NCBI GenBank assembly: GCA_002401695.1
Contig: NVTV01000006.1
Location: forward strand, 18,947-76,230
Reading direction: 5' to 3'
DNA length: 57,284 nucleotides
Origin: Alphaproteobacteria bacterium
GTDB lineage: Bacteria; Pseudomonadota; Alphaproteobacteria; Micavibrionales; Micavibrionaceae
Of the stretch, positions 17,173 to 25,373 are shown piece after piece. A model generated the notes under the pieces. It was not told the DNA's origin. It made no database searches and saw only the letters and a list, made by a program, of their open reading frames with translations. Every line of letters starts with the position of its first letter. Positions within the stretch are counted from its first letter, which is position 1. The position numbers and the translations under genes were made by a program.

Positions 17173-19677
17173 ATGAGGAAAACGCAAGTTATATCGTCCA
17201 TATCGGCGCTGGCACTGATGGGTGGATTTTGCGCCACAAGTATGTTGGCACATGCTGAAGAAGCAAAAATGGAAGAAAATATTGAACTGGAAGAAATCGT
17301 TACGCTTGGTACGCGTTCGAAAGGTCGTTCAGTTAAAGATTCACCAGTACCGGTTGATGTTATTAGTGGGGATGACTTTAAAAACCAAAGTTCAACTGAT
17401 ATCAACAGCATGCTGCGCAACATTGTACCATCCTATAACGTGAGTGCCCAACCTATTTCTGATGCATCGACGTTTGTACGTCCAGCGTCATTGCGTGGTA
17501 TGGCCGCCGATCATACGCTCGTGCTTTTAAATGGCAAACGTCGTCACCGCTCTGCTGTAATTAATTTCTATACAGCCGGTGAGAGTAACGGTGCGCAAGG
17601 GCCAGATGTATCAGTATTTCCGTCTATTGCATTACAGTCTATTGAAGTATTGCGTGATGGTGCTGCGGCTCAATACGGTTCAGATGCCATAGCAGGTGTG
17701 ATAAACTTCCGCCTAAAAGATGCTAGCGAAGGTGGTTCGATCGAAGCAAAAGCTGGTAGCACATATTCAGGCGATGGTGATAATTTTGAGATTGCTGTCA
17801 ATAAAGGTTTTTCACTAGGGTCTGATGGTTTCCTTAATCTTAGCGCATCCTATAGTGAAAGTGACCCGACGGATAGGTCGGTACAAACAGACGCTGCAGC
17901 TGAAGCGGCGGCACTTGGTTTTCCGGGTGTGCCTGAAAAAGCACAAATTTGGGGTTCGCCTCGCGTTCATAGAGACTTTAAAACCGTTATGAACCTTGGA
18001 GCTGATATAAGTGATAACACACGCTTTTATGCTTTTGGTAACTACGCCAATAAAAAAGCGACGAGTGGCCTTTATCATCGTCCGGTGTTAAGTCGTGGCG
18101 GCGTATTTACGTTTGGTAGTGACGCTGCGGTTATTGATCTTGATGGTGCCGGTGGGGAAAGCTGTCCAACGGTTGCAGCAAATGACCTAGCGGGCTTACA
18201 GGGCTTGTCTGAAAATTGTTGGTCGCTATTCAAGGTTTTCCCTGGTGGATTTACGCCCTCTTTGACTGGTGAGGTATCGGATGTTTCGTTTGCTGGTGGG
18301 TTCGAAGGTGAATTAGAAGGTGGCTTGACATTCAATATCAGCGCAAGTGCTGGTCGCAATGAAATTGCATTCACAGTAGATTCATATAATGCGTCATTTG
18401 GACCAGATAGTGAAACCTTAATGAGCGCGGGAGGCTTTGTTCAGTCAGAACAAAATATTAACGCTGACTTTTCGTATCCAGTAGCAGTAGATAACTTAGT
18501 AAATGACCTTATGATCGCTTTTGGTTTCGAATATCGTAGTGAAAAATTCGAAACAAAAGCTGGCCACGAACATTCTTATGCTGTCGGACCTTACGGTGCA
18601 TTAGGCTTCGGTGGTGCATCACAGGGTTATGCGGGTAACAATGCTGCTGCTGTAGGTGTAGCAAAACGGTCTAACATCGCTGCTTATCTTGATGTGGAAG
18701 CGGAAGTTACGGACAGCTTCCTTCTCACGGGTGCTCTTCGTTGGGAAGACTTTGATGGCTTTGGTTCAACGACCAATGCCAAAGTTTCAGCACGTTGGGA
18801 TCTCACCGAGTTTTTTACTCTTCGTAGCTCTTTCTCCACGGGTTTCCGTGCGCCAACGCCTGGCCAAGCCAATGTACGCAACATTAGTTCATTGCTTAAT
18901 GCAGGCGAGATTACTCTTAGTGGTATTGTTCCTCCAACGGATCCATTAGCGTCAAGTGTTGGTGGTGTAGAGCTTCAACCTGAAAAATCAAAAAGTTTCT
19001 CAATTGGTACTGTGATTGCTCTTGGTGAGATTGATGTGACGATTGACTATTTTGATATAACTCTTGATGATCGTATTTCTCTTTCACCATTCTTTGATGT
19101 TGATAGCCCAGATTTTTCTAGTCTTCGTTATTATTTCAATGACTTCAAAACGAAAACGAAGGGTATTGATCTCGTCGCAACATATGGCGTAGAAATGGGT
19201 GAGGGTACTACTGATTTCTCACTTGCAGGTAACTGGACCAGCAATGAAGTGCTTGAATCTAGCAACCTCGATCCACTACGTATTCGTACAATCGAAGACG
19301 GTACTCCAGCTATACGTGGGAATTTCACCATTAGTCATATGACTGACAAATGGCGCGTATTGGGGCGGGCTAACTACTTCGGCAGCTATTATAATGGTCA
19401 TATCTCATTCACGGATATTGAGCCGGGTAAAGAAGTTACGATTGATCTGGAAGTTGCTTACAATATTTCAGACAATATTGAGTTGATCGTTGGCGCAAGC
19501 AACATCTTCAACAACTTCCCGGATGAAATCCCGGATGAAGGTCTGCCAATGACGACATTGCTTGGTACTGATGCACTATTTGATACCAAGGGTGCATGGG
19601 GTTCCAAATACCCAGAGTTCTCACCAATGGGCATCAACGGTGGCACATATTATATCAGACTACGTTACGAAATGTAA
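17173..19677 (+). CDS. TonB-dependent outer-membrane receptor
   Basis: This 834-residue receptor has a signal peptide (about 1-28, ending MLAHAEE), a TonB-box-like stretch (EEIVTLGTR, about 44-52), a plug domain with LNGKRRHRSAV and DGAAAQYGSDAIAGVINF, and a long beta-barrel ending in an aromatic-rich YYIRLRYEM. There is no STN signalling domain. It closes region 2 and is followed by a good terminator, so it is likely its own unit. Codon use is markedly richer in GGT and CGT than in the neighbouring enzyme genes, which suits high expression. The ligand is unknown; context suggests the substrate of the adjacent catabolic operon. Confidence 0.93.
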   Translation: MRKTQVISSISALALMGGFCATSMLAHAEEAKMEENIELEEIVTLGTRSKGRSVKDSPVPVDVISGDDFKNQSSTDINSMLRNIVPSYNVSAQPISDASTFVRPASLRGMAADHTLVLLNGKRRHRSAVINFYTAGESNGAQGPDVSVFPSIALQSIEVLRDGAAAQYGSDAIAGVINFRLKDASEGGSIEAKAGSTYSGDGDNFEIAVNKGFSLGSDGFLNLSASYSESDPTDRSVQTDAAAEAAALGFPGVPEKAQIWGSPRVHRDFKTVMNLGADISDNTRFYAFGNYANKKATSGLYHRPVLSRGGVFTFGSDAAVIDLDGAGGESCPTVAANDLAGLQGLSENCWSLFKVFPGGFTPSLTGEVSDVSFAGGFEGELEGGLTFNISASAGRNEIAFTVDSYNASFGPDSETLMSAGGFVQSEQNINADFSYPVAVDNLVNDLMIAFGFEYRSEKFETKAGHEHSYAVGPYGALGFGGASQGYAGNNAAAVGVAKRSNIAAYLDVEAEVTDSFLLTGALRWEDFDGFGSTTNAKVSARWDLTEFFTLRSSFSTGFRAPTPGQANVRNISSLLNAGEITLSGIVPPTDPLASSVGGVELQPEKSKSFSIGTVIALGEIDVTIDYFDITLDDRISLSPFFDVDSPDFSSLRYYFNDFKTKTKGIDLVATYGVEMGEGTTDFSLAGNWTSNEVLESSNLDPLRIRTIEDGTPAIRGNFTISHMTDKWRVLGRANYFGSYYNGHISFTDIEPGKEVTIDLEVAYNISDNIELIVGASNIFNNFPDEIPDEGLPMTTLLGTDALFDTKGAWGSKYPEFSPMGINGGTYYIRLRYEM

Positions 19678-19704
19678 TAATGGTCTAGAAAAATATCTAA
19701 ATTT

Positions 19705-19730
19705 AACGGGTGCTTAGGCACCCGTTTTTA
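19705..19730 (+). terminator. Rho-independent terminator
   Basis: AACGGGTGC and GCACCCGTT form a perfect 9-bp stem around TTAG, with a run of T bases overlapping and following the stem, 28 bases after the receptor stop. Confidence 0.88.
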
Positions 19731-19898
19731 TATATAAATCAATATAGATTTTAGGTTTAATCTTCGAGTCAATTTCCGTTTAACTCCTGTTCTCGATTAA
19801 ACAAACCATCATTTTTAGGCAGTTATCATTATGCCACTGCATCCGTCGTTGCATGTCCTAGATTTTACCGGAAAGGTGTAATAGGGGAGAGTATGATT

Positions 19899-20288
19899 AG
19901 TAATTCTCAAGGTATTTAATTACTAATGAATCATATTGTAAAAATGCTCCTTACAGTTCAAAAAGAAATCTTTGCGTATGATGGCTTAAAAAATTAATTG
20001 AACGCGCTGAGTGGGCTTTAAAATGGCTTAATTAAAACTGAAAACTTACACATTATTTTACACATGCACATTTTTAACCAAAAATTATTTATATTTATCA
20101 AGTAGATAGCATTTGGCTCCGTGGAATCATAATCCGCGTGTCGGGGGTTCAAGTCCCTCTCCCGCTACCAAACATCTCTCAATTAAAACAAATGCTTAAC
20201 TTTTTGGGTTACCTATTATAATCCTAAAGTTTCCAAGGCTTTTCAAAAAAGTTTCCAAAAATAAACTATTTTGTACTTCTTTCCATCA
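19899..20288. repeat. left copy of the long direct repeat flanking the BMC island
   Basis: This stretch is repeated at 36549-36915 in the same orientation with substitutions and small indels. Shared blocks include TTAATTGAACGCGCTGAGT, GCTTTAAAATGGCTTA, TTACACATTATTTTACACAT, the tRNA 3' half, AACATCTCTCAATTAAAACA and AATGCTTAACTTTTT. The TTACACAT elements resemble recombinase arm sites. The two copies bracket about 16.6 kb holding the BMC genes. Confidence 0.85.
20121..20170 (+). tRNA. tRNA (CAU, Met or Ile2) 3'-half relic, possible att site
   Basis: GTGGA, loop ATCATAA and TCCGC form the anticodon arm with CAU. GGGGG, TTCAAGT and CCCTC form the T-arm, followed by acceptor strand TCCCGCT and encoded ACCA. 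The matching 5' acceptor AGCGGGA and D-arm are missing. It is thus a half tRNA of the kind left at element ends. Confidence 0.78.
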
Positions 20289-20524
20289 CGTCTATATTCT
20301 TGAGCCTGAGGAGTTGTGAGGTGGCCTAAGATTGATAGTTGAATTGCCCCTAGAATTCTAGACACCTTGCAGTTACAAAATAAAGCAAGGAGTTAGAGAA
20401 TATGTCAGGTATACGGTGCAGGGATAGTTTCTGGCGAATTCTTAAAATATCGATATTGATAACTCTTTATTGGGCGCTATATTCTTGGCAATAATTTACT
20501 TTGACACTACCTATTGGTAAGTTC
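20289..20524. other. intergenic stretch with an IS3-type end (20340-20381)
   Basis: TGAATTGCCCC at 20340 opens a 42-bp block matching 8490-8531, and it is the inverted match of 9078-9106. It is a stranded IS3-group terminal repeat with no transposase next to it. A short frame from an ATG near 20402 does not resemble a known OrfA and is not called. Confidence 0.5.
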
Positions 20525-21577
20525 TCATTCACGGGAAGTTTGGCGATAATGTCGGGGACTCATTCCTGTCCAATTTCGGAAGGCACGGGAAAAGGCAGAT
20601 TGCTCTGAATAGCCAAGGCAAAGCGCAACTTCGGTTAATGGAATATCCGGATTTTTAAGATAATGAGTTGCCAGTTCTTGCCGTGCGGCACGTAAAATAC
20701 TGTTAAAAGATATTCCTTTGTCTTTCATTTTCTTATGAAACTTATGATCTGTTAGGCTCAGAAGCTTAGCTATTTCCGATGGCCCAGGTGTATTTTCTCC
20801 CAAAAGCATTTTTATCTGGTCACGGACAACTGTTGCGAAATCCTGTGGATTTTCCTGAACTTGACACCGTGACTTCAGAATAGGTTCGATGACTGAAAAT
20901 AAAAAAGGGTCATGTTCTGGCATTAAGGCGTCCAGATCCTGCCGTCGGAAAGCAAAAGCGTTGGTTCTGCGACCGAATCTTGTCAATGCCCCAAACATCT
21001 GGCTATGTTCTTCTGCGTTATCGGGACGGTTGTGCTCAAAACAGACTTCAAGGGGGGCCCAGTATTTTCCCAATGCAAGGCGAAATATATTTACGAACAT
21101 TCCCAGGGAGAGTTCGGCATCCTGACGTTTACAAGTAATACGGGGGTCGGTTATTCGATAATTGAGCCATAGAATATCATTGTCCTGAAAAACACCAAAA
21201 CTTGATTGCTCTTGATGGGCTGGAAAATAGCCGGTTATATTTTGAATAGCTGCAGCGAGCGTTGGGGCGCTTACCGCGGCGTAACCAATGGCCCCAAGTT
21301 GTTTGGGCGCAAATTGCTGGCCAAAATGTAGGCCAAAGTTATCATTACCTGTTTGTTTGGCCGCTTCTTCAAAAAGTCGACAATATTGCTGTAAATTGAT
21401 CTCGTTTTGGGGGTTTTGCACATCAGTTTTGTTAATGGTGGCGCGACCGAAAATAGTATCAACATCGCCATTATGGTGGGCAATCATCTCGGTTATGCCG
21501 CTTGCAGCACATGCGAGAACTTTAGCAGGCTCAATCGGTGTTATTCTGGAATTTTCCAACATTTTTACTCCCAACAA
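20525..21577 (-). CDS. AraC-family transcriptional regulator of the BMC island
   Basis: This 350-residue protein has an N-terminal effector domain of the AraC/OruR-type (about 20-210). A C-terminal double helix-turn-helix follows (about 245-345), with IPLTEVALCLGYSEQSAFSR and FRNWTGMSPRHYR as the family signature. It is transcribed away from the BMC-H gene at 21924. Two similar sites with 21-bp-spaced TGTCAA half-sites, at 21768 and 24019, precede BMC genes and are plausible targets. An amino alcohol, aminoacetone or amide could be the inducer; that is inference. An alternative start is the second Met, five codons in. Confidence 0.92.
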   Translation of the reverse strand: MLGVKMLENSRITPIEPAKVLACAASGITEMIAHHNGDVDTIFGRATINKTDVQNPQNEINLQQYCRLFEEAAKQTGNDNFGLHFGQQFAPKQLGAIGYAAVSAPTLAAAIQNITGYFPAHQEQSSFGVFQDNDILWLNYRITDPRITCKRQDAELSLGMFVNIFRLALGKYWAPLEVCFEHNRPDNAEEHSQMFGALTRFGRRTNAFAFRRQDLDALMPEHDPFLFSVIEPILKSRCQVQENPQDFATVVRDQIKMLLGENTPGPSEIAKLLSLTDHKFHKKMKDKGISFNSILRAARQELATHYLKNPDIPLTEVALCLGYSEQSAFSRAFRNWTGMSPRHYRQTSRE

Positions 21578-21767
21578 ATCAACTGTTTAGAGATTAAGAA
21601 GACCTAAACTTGTAAAATAGTATCGTTTAAAGTTTTTAAAATGGCAAGTAGGAAATGTGAAGAGCGGTTTTCTTCAGGTCTATTGGAAACCCCCTGATGA
21701 CCTTAAAGATGGCAATATATTTATATAACGCAGCCCGTCGCTTTAAGTCCATTACCGAAATGTGTTC

Positions 21768-21803
21768 ACTGTCAAATTTACACTTCCTGATGTCAAGCAT
21801 TCG
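21768..21803 (+). promoter_or_regulatory. operator-like site 1 (candidate AraC target) before BMC-H
   Basis: This 36-bp block contains TGTCAA at 21770 and again at 21791, 21 bp apart, ending in AAGCATTCG. It matches 24019-24054 at 32 of 36 positions. AraC-type activators bind direct half-sites about two helical turns apart, so this fits the divergent AraC gene. The promoter itself is not clear; a -10-like TCAAAT lies near 21824. Confidence 0.65.
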
Positions 21804-21923
21804 CTTTTTGGTTTCGTTTAAAGTCAAATCTGAAGTGCAGAACAATTGATGCATTAATAGGGCCAACCCATGATCCAAAGCATGAATTTTGGGCCGTAGG
21901 ATTTTAAGAAGGAGACTTTAAAA

Positions 21924-22208
21924 ATGGCGAATCAAGCAATCGGAATGATTGAAACTCGTGGTTACGTGCCGGCTCTGGCTTGCGCAGATGCCATGGTGAA
22001 ATCGGCAAATGTGGAAATCATTGCCCGCAATGAAGTGGGCGGTGGATTGGTGTCCATTGTGGTCAAAGGAGATGTTGGCGCTGTGAAAGCGGCAACGGAG
22101 GCCGGGGCTGAGGCCGCTAATCAGGTGGGCGAAGTTGTGGCTGTTCATGTGATTCCGCGTCCCCACGCCGACCTGTCCAAGCATTTTGGCGCATTGGGCG
22201 GCAAGTAA
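21924..22208 (+). CDS. BMC-H shell protein, copy 1
   Basis: This 94-residue single-domain BMC (Pfam 00936-type) protein forms hexameric tiles of a microcompartment shell. The family pattern is clear: [20 protein letters not shown], then [20 protein letters not shown], with the GGG around the pore loop, and [11 protein letters not shown] near the end. AAGGAG lies 8 bp upstream of the ATG. It is the first gene after the operator-like site. The copy at 28349 differs by one residue (Ala62 here, Val there) and by about 17 bases. The SDR gene follows after 21 bp. Confidence 0.97.
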   Translation: MANQAIGMIETRGYVPALACADAMVKSANVEIIARNEVGGGLVSIVVKGDVGAVKAATEAGAEAANQVGEVVAVHVIPRPHADLSKHFGALGGK

Positions 22209-22229
22209 TTTTGTATTAGGAGGTGCGGA

Positions 22230-23009
22230 ATGTTCACATCAATCAAAGGGAAGTCGGTCATTGTGACCGGGGGCTCAAAGGGAATTGGCCGCGGGATAGC
22301 CCGCGTGTTCGCCGCTCAAGGGGCTCATATTACGATTGTGTCTCGCGGGGAAGAGGGTGCAAAATCTGCCTGTGATGAAATAAATTCCTTAGGGGGAAAG
22401 GCAACCTTTGTAAAATGTGACGTGAGTGACTGGGACAGTGTGAAGGCTATGGTGGATATCGTGGCTGAAACCCAGGGGGGAATTGACATTATGTGTGCAA
22501 ATGCCGGCATCTTTCCCCAGAAGAAAATCATTGATATGGAGCCAGATGAATGGGATCAGGTCATGGCGACAAATCTGAAGTCTGCCTTCCTGTGTGTGAA
22601 AGCCTGTATCCCCCATTTTGAGAGGAAGAGACGGGGGCGTGTCATTCTTACGTCTTCGATAACAGGGCCGGTTACGGGTTTTCCGGGGTGGTCCCATTAT
22701 GGCGCTTCCAAAGCTGGCCAAATGGGTTTTTTGAGAACGGCTGCCATAGAGTTGGCGAAATATAACACCACCATCAACGCTCTCCTGCCCGGAAATATTT
22801 ACACAGAAGGCCTGAATGACCTGGGGCCTGAATATTTTGACGTTATGGCGGCTGCCATTCCGCTCAGGCGCCTGGGGACGGTGGAGGATATCGGCAATGC
22901 CGCCTTGTTCTTTGCCACGGATGAAGCTGCTTATATTACGGGGCAACAGATGGTGATTGATGGCGGGCAGATTTTGCCTGAATCCATTGAAGCGATTGAA
23001 GAGATTTAA
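22230..23009 (+). CDS. short-chain dehydrogenase/reductase (candidate aminopropanol dehydrogenase)
   Basis: This 259-residue classical SDR has TGGSKGIG (13-20) for NAD(P), NAG (91-93), and catalytic Ser143, Tyr157 and Lys161 in SHYGASK. In RMM-type microcompartment loci an SDR interconverts aminoacetone and 1-amino-2-propanol; the same role is inferred here from its neighbours. It could also recycle NADH made by the aldehyde dehydrogenase. No extra targeting helix is seen at either end. A ribosome-binding site, AGGAGGTG, precedes the ATG. Confidence 0.88.
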   Translation: MFTSIKGKSVIVTGGSKGIGRGIARVFAAQGAHITIVSRGEEGAKSACDEINSLGGKATFVKCDVSDWDSVKAMVDIVAETQGGIDIMCANAGIFPQKKIIDMEPDEWDQVMATNLKSAFLCVKACIPHFERKRRGRVILTSSITGPVTGFPGWSHYGASKAGQMGFLRTAAIELAKYNTTINALLPGNIYTEGLNDLGPEYFDVMAAAIPLRRLGTVEDIGNAALFFATDEAAYITGQQMVIDGGQILPESIEAIEEI

Positions 23010-23026
23010 TTTTCTAGGAAGATAAT

Positions 23027-24016
23027 ATGTCGAATATATTGTTATCAAGCGATGGCTTGATAAAGGAAGTTCTGCGCCTTTGGGATGTACCATCGGGTGC
23101 GCACGCAAGGTTGATAAACATTTCTGAGAATGAGACATATCTTGTCGAAGCCCCGGGGGGTTATAAGTCCATCTTGCGGGTACATCGAGAGAATTATCAC
23201 ACGCCTAATGCAATTGCTTGTGAATTAGCATGGTCGACTGCACTGAACGAGAGTGGTGGCGTTATTACCCCGGCCTTTCTTTTAGGTAAAAATAATCAAC
23301 CGATTCAAGTGATCCGTCCAAAGGGACAATCCAATGATCGTTATATGGTCATGTTTGAGTTTATTGAGGGGCATGAGCCGGATGAGAACCAGGACCTCGT
23401 TGCACCTTTCGAGGAATTAGGGGAGATCACCGCAAAAACCCATAACCATTCCGTCAGCTGGAAACGGCCAGAAAATTTTGAGCGTATGATCTGGAATCTG
23501 GACGCGGTTTTTGGGTCTGACCCAATTTGGGGACGATGGCAGGATGGCCCCAATGTTACCGCAGAAATTCGTACTAAGCTTGAGAGGTTAGAGAAAGTAG
23601 TCTGCAAAAGATTGCTCGCATTCGGACAGAGTTCGGATCGTTATGGGTTAATTCATGCCGATCTGAGACTTGCCAACCTATTGGTACATAAGGGAACAAC
23701 CAGGTTGATTGACTTTGATGACTGCGGTTTGGGTTGGTTTTTATATGATTTCGCAACGGGCATTACCTTTATGGAAGATAGTTCTCAGGTTCCGGCGCTG
23801 AAAAAGGCCTGGATGAAGGGTTATCGAAAAGAAAGGGAGATTTCAGAAGAAGAAGAAGCGGAGATTGATACCTTTGTGATGCTTCGACGCATGGCGTTGC
23901 TGGCATGGATCGGTTCTCATAAAGAGGTAGATATTGCCGAACAACTCGCACCGGATTTCGCCCGTATTACCGCAGAACTTGGTGAAACTTATTTGCAGAA
24001 ATACGATAAGCGCTGA
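23027..24016 (+). CDS. APH-family small-molecule kinase (candidate amino-alcohol kinase)
   Basis: This 329-residue protein has the aminoglycoside/choline-kinase fold. The catalytic loop HADLRLANL (His210-Leu218) has Asp212 and Asn217, and the metal-binding LIDFDD (227-232) follows. The aspects match the kinase of RMM/aminoacetone microcompartments, which phosphorylates 1-amino-2-propanol with ATP, preparing it for the PLP lyase encoded next. Ethanolamine or another amino alcohol is equally allowed by the sequence. The gene is 17 bp after the SDR. Antibiotic modification is unlikely given the locus. Confidence 0.85.
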   Translation: MSNILLSSDGLIKEVLRLWDVPSGAHARLINISENETYLVEAPGGYKSILRVHRENYHTPNAIACELAWSTALNESGGVITPAFLLGKNNQPIQVIRPKGQSNDRYMVMFEFIEGHEPDENQDLVAPFEELGEITAKTHNHSVSWKRPENFERMIWNLDAVFGSDPIWGRWQDGPNVTAEIRTKLERLEKVVCKRLLAFGQSSDRYGLIHADLRLANLLVHKGTTRLIDFDDCGLGWFLYDFATGITFMEDSSQVPALKKAWMKGYRKEREISEEEEAEIDTFVMLRRMALLAWIGSHKEVDIAEQLAPDFARITAELGETYLQKYDKR

Positions 24017-24018
24017 CA

Positions 24019-24054
24019 ACTGTCAAGTTAACACGGCCTGATGTCAAGCATTCG
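24019..24054 (+). promoter_or_regulatory. operator-like site 2 (candidate AraC target) before the phospho-lyase
   Basis: TGTCAA occurs at 24021 and 24042, 21 bp apart, in a 36-bp block matching site 1 at 32 of 36 positions. A -10-like TAATAC at 24076-24081 lies 22 bp beyond, so an activator bound here would overlap the -35 region. It would divide the BMC locus into two separately started units under one regulator. Confidence 0.65.
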
Positions 24055-24101
24055 GACCTTGTCTTCAGCTAAAAGTAATACACGCACTAATGGAGAAACG
24101 T

Positions 24102-25373
24102 ATGAGTCAGTCAAAGCTCGATTTTCTGGAACGATCAAAAGAATTCTGGAACCCCGGTAAGACTCAAGCCTGGCAGGATATGGGAGTCGATCTGGTCATA
24201 GACCGGCGCGAGGGTTATCACCTTTATGATATGGATGGTCAGCGTTTGATTGATGTCCACCTTAACGGGGGGACTTATAACCTTGGTCACCGAAACCCTG
24301 AACTGATTGAGGTTCTCAAGGCGGGTATGGATCGGTTTGATATGGGCAATCATCATTTTCCAGCATTAGCACGTACCGCTCTTGCAGAAGCTCTGGCCGC
24401 CTGTGCACCGGCATCTGATATGAAGTATACGGCCTATGCCTCTGGGGGAGGGGAAGCGATTGATATTGCCCTTAAAACAGCACGTCATGCCAGTCAGAAA
24501 AAGAAAATTGTGTCGATTGCTAAGGCCTATCATGGTCACACTGGACTGGCCTTGAAAGCGGGAGATGACCGGTTCTCGAAGCTGTTCCTTTCCGAGGATA
24601 CTTCGGATGAGTTTATACAAATACCCTTTAATGATTTGAATGCTATGGAAGATGCGTTGCGGCGGCGTGACGTTGCTGCGGTTATTATGGAAACCATTCC
24701 GGCAACATACGGGTTTCCTATGCCGGAGGAGGGGTATCTTCCGGGCGTTAAAAAATTATGTGAACGCTATGATGCTTTCTATATTGCGGATGAAGTGCAG
24801 ACGGGTTTGATGCGGTGTGGTGAAATGTGGGCCTGTGAAAAATATGGCGTTGAGCCGGATATTATGGTCACGGGAAAGGGGATATCGGGGGGTATGTACC
24901 CGATTGCATGTGTGTTGATCTCCGAAAAATGCGGTGGTTGGTTAAAGCAAGATGGCTTTGCTCATATGTCGACCATGGGCGGCGCGGAACTTGGCTGTCT
25001 CGTTGCCATGAAAACACTGGAAATCGTTCAGAGGCCGGAAGTGCGCAGCATGGTGAATTTTATTTCTGATTATCTCCGAGCGGGATTAGATAAAATTATG
25101 GCGGCTTATGCTGATTTTTTTATCGGCATTCGTCAGCATGGAGTGGTGATGGGGTTGGTGTTTAATCATGAAGAAGGTGCCAAGCCTGTGATGAGGCATC
25201 TCTATAAAAATGGGGTATGGGCCATCTTCTCCACGCTGGATCCGCGGGTTCTTCAATTTAAGCCTGGGTTGTTGTTATCTCAGGAAGATGCTGAAGAAAT
25301 TTTGAGACGGTTAGAAATTGCCGTTGGATTGGCACGGGAAGAAATCATGGGCAATCGACGGAGGAGTTTCTAA
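24102..25373 (+). CDS. class III PLP enzyme, likely amino-alcohol-phosphate phospho-lyase
   Basis: This roughly 423-residue fold-type I enzyme has the PLP-binding Asp in YIADEVQTG, the Schiff-base Lys in VTGKGISGG (about 259) and the cofactor loop YASGGGEAID. Class III aminotransferase homologues next to an APH-type kinase in RMM loci, and ethanolamine-phosphate phospho-lyase, eliminate ammonia and phosphate to give an aldehyde; that role is inferred. The ATG at 24102 has GGAG 6 bp upstream. The ATG at 24090 lies before that site and is less likely. The stop overlaps the aldehyde dehydrogenase start as TAATG. Confidence 0.85.
   Translation: MSQSKLDFLERSKEFWNPGKTQAWQDMGVDLVIDRREGYHLYDMDGQRLIDVHLNGGTYNLGHRNPELIEVLKAGMDRFDMGNHHFPALARTALAEALAACAPASDMKYTAYASGGGEAIDIALKTARHASQKKKIVSIAKAYHGHTGLALKAGDDRFSKLFLSEDTSDEFIQIPFNDLNAMEDALRRRDVAAVIMETIPATYGFPMPEEGYLPGVKKLCERYDAFYIADEVQTGLMRCGEMWACEKYGVEPDIMVTGKGISGGMYPIACVLISEKCGGWLKQDGFAHMSTMGGAELGCLVAMKTLEIVQRPEVRSMVNFISDYLRAGLDKIMAAYADFFIGIRQHGVVMGLVFNHEEGAKPVMRHLYKNGVWAIFSTLDPRVLQFKPGLLLSQEDAEEILRRLEIAVGLAREEIMGNRRRSF

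Noticed and set aside
20101..20170. Functional tRNA gene
   Set aside because: Only the 3' half is present; no 5' acceptor AGCGGGA or D-arm can be found upstream. The same holds for 8805 and 36771.
21636..21878. 80-residue minus-strand frame between the AraC and BMC-H genes
   Set aside because: No ribosome-binding site or domain; it covers the operator-like site and promoter region.
23027..24016. Antibiotic-resistance phosphotransferase
   Set aside because: The fold is APH, but the setting inside a microcompartment operon points to a metabolic amino-alcohol kinase.
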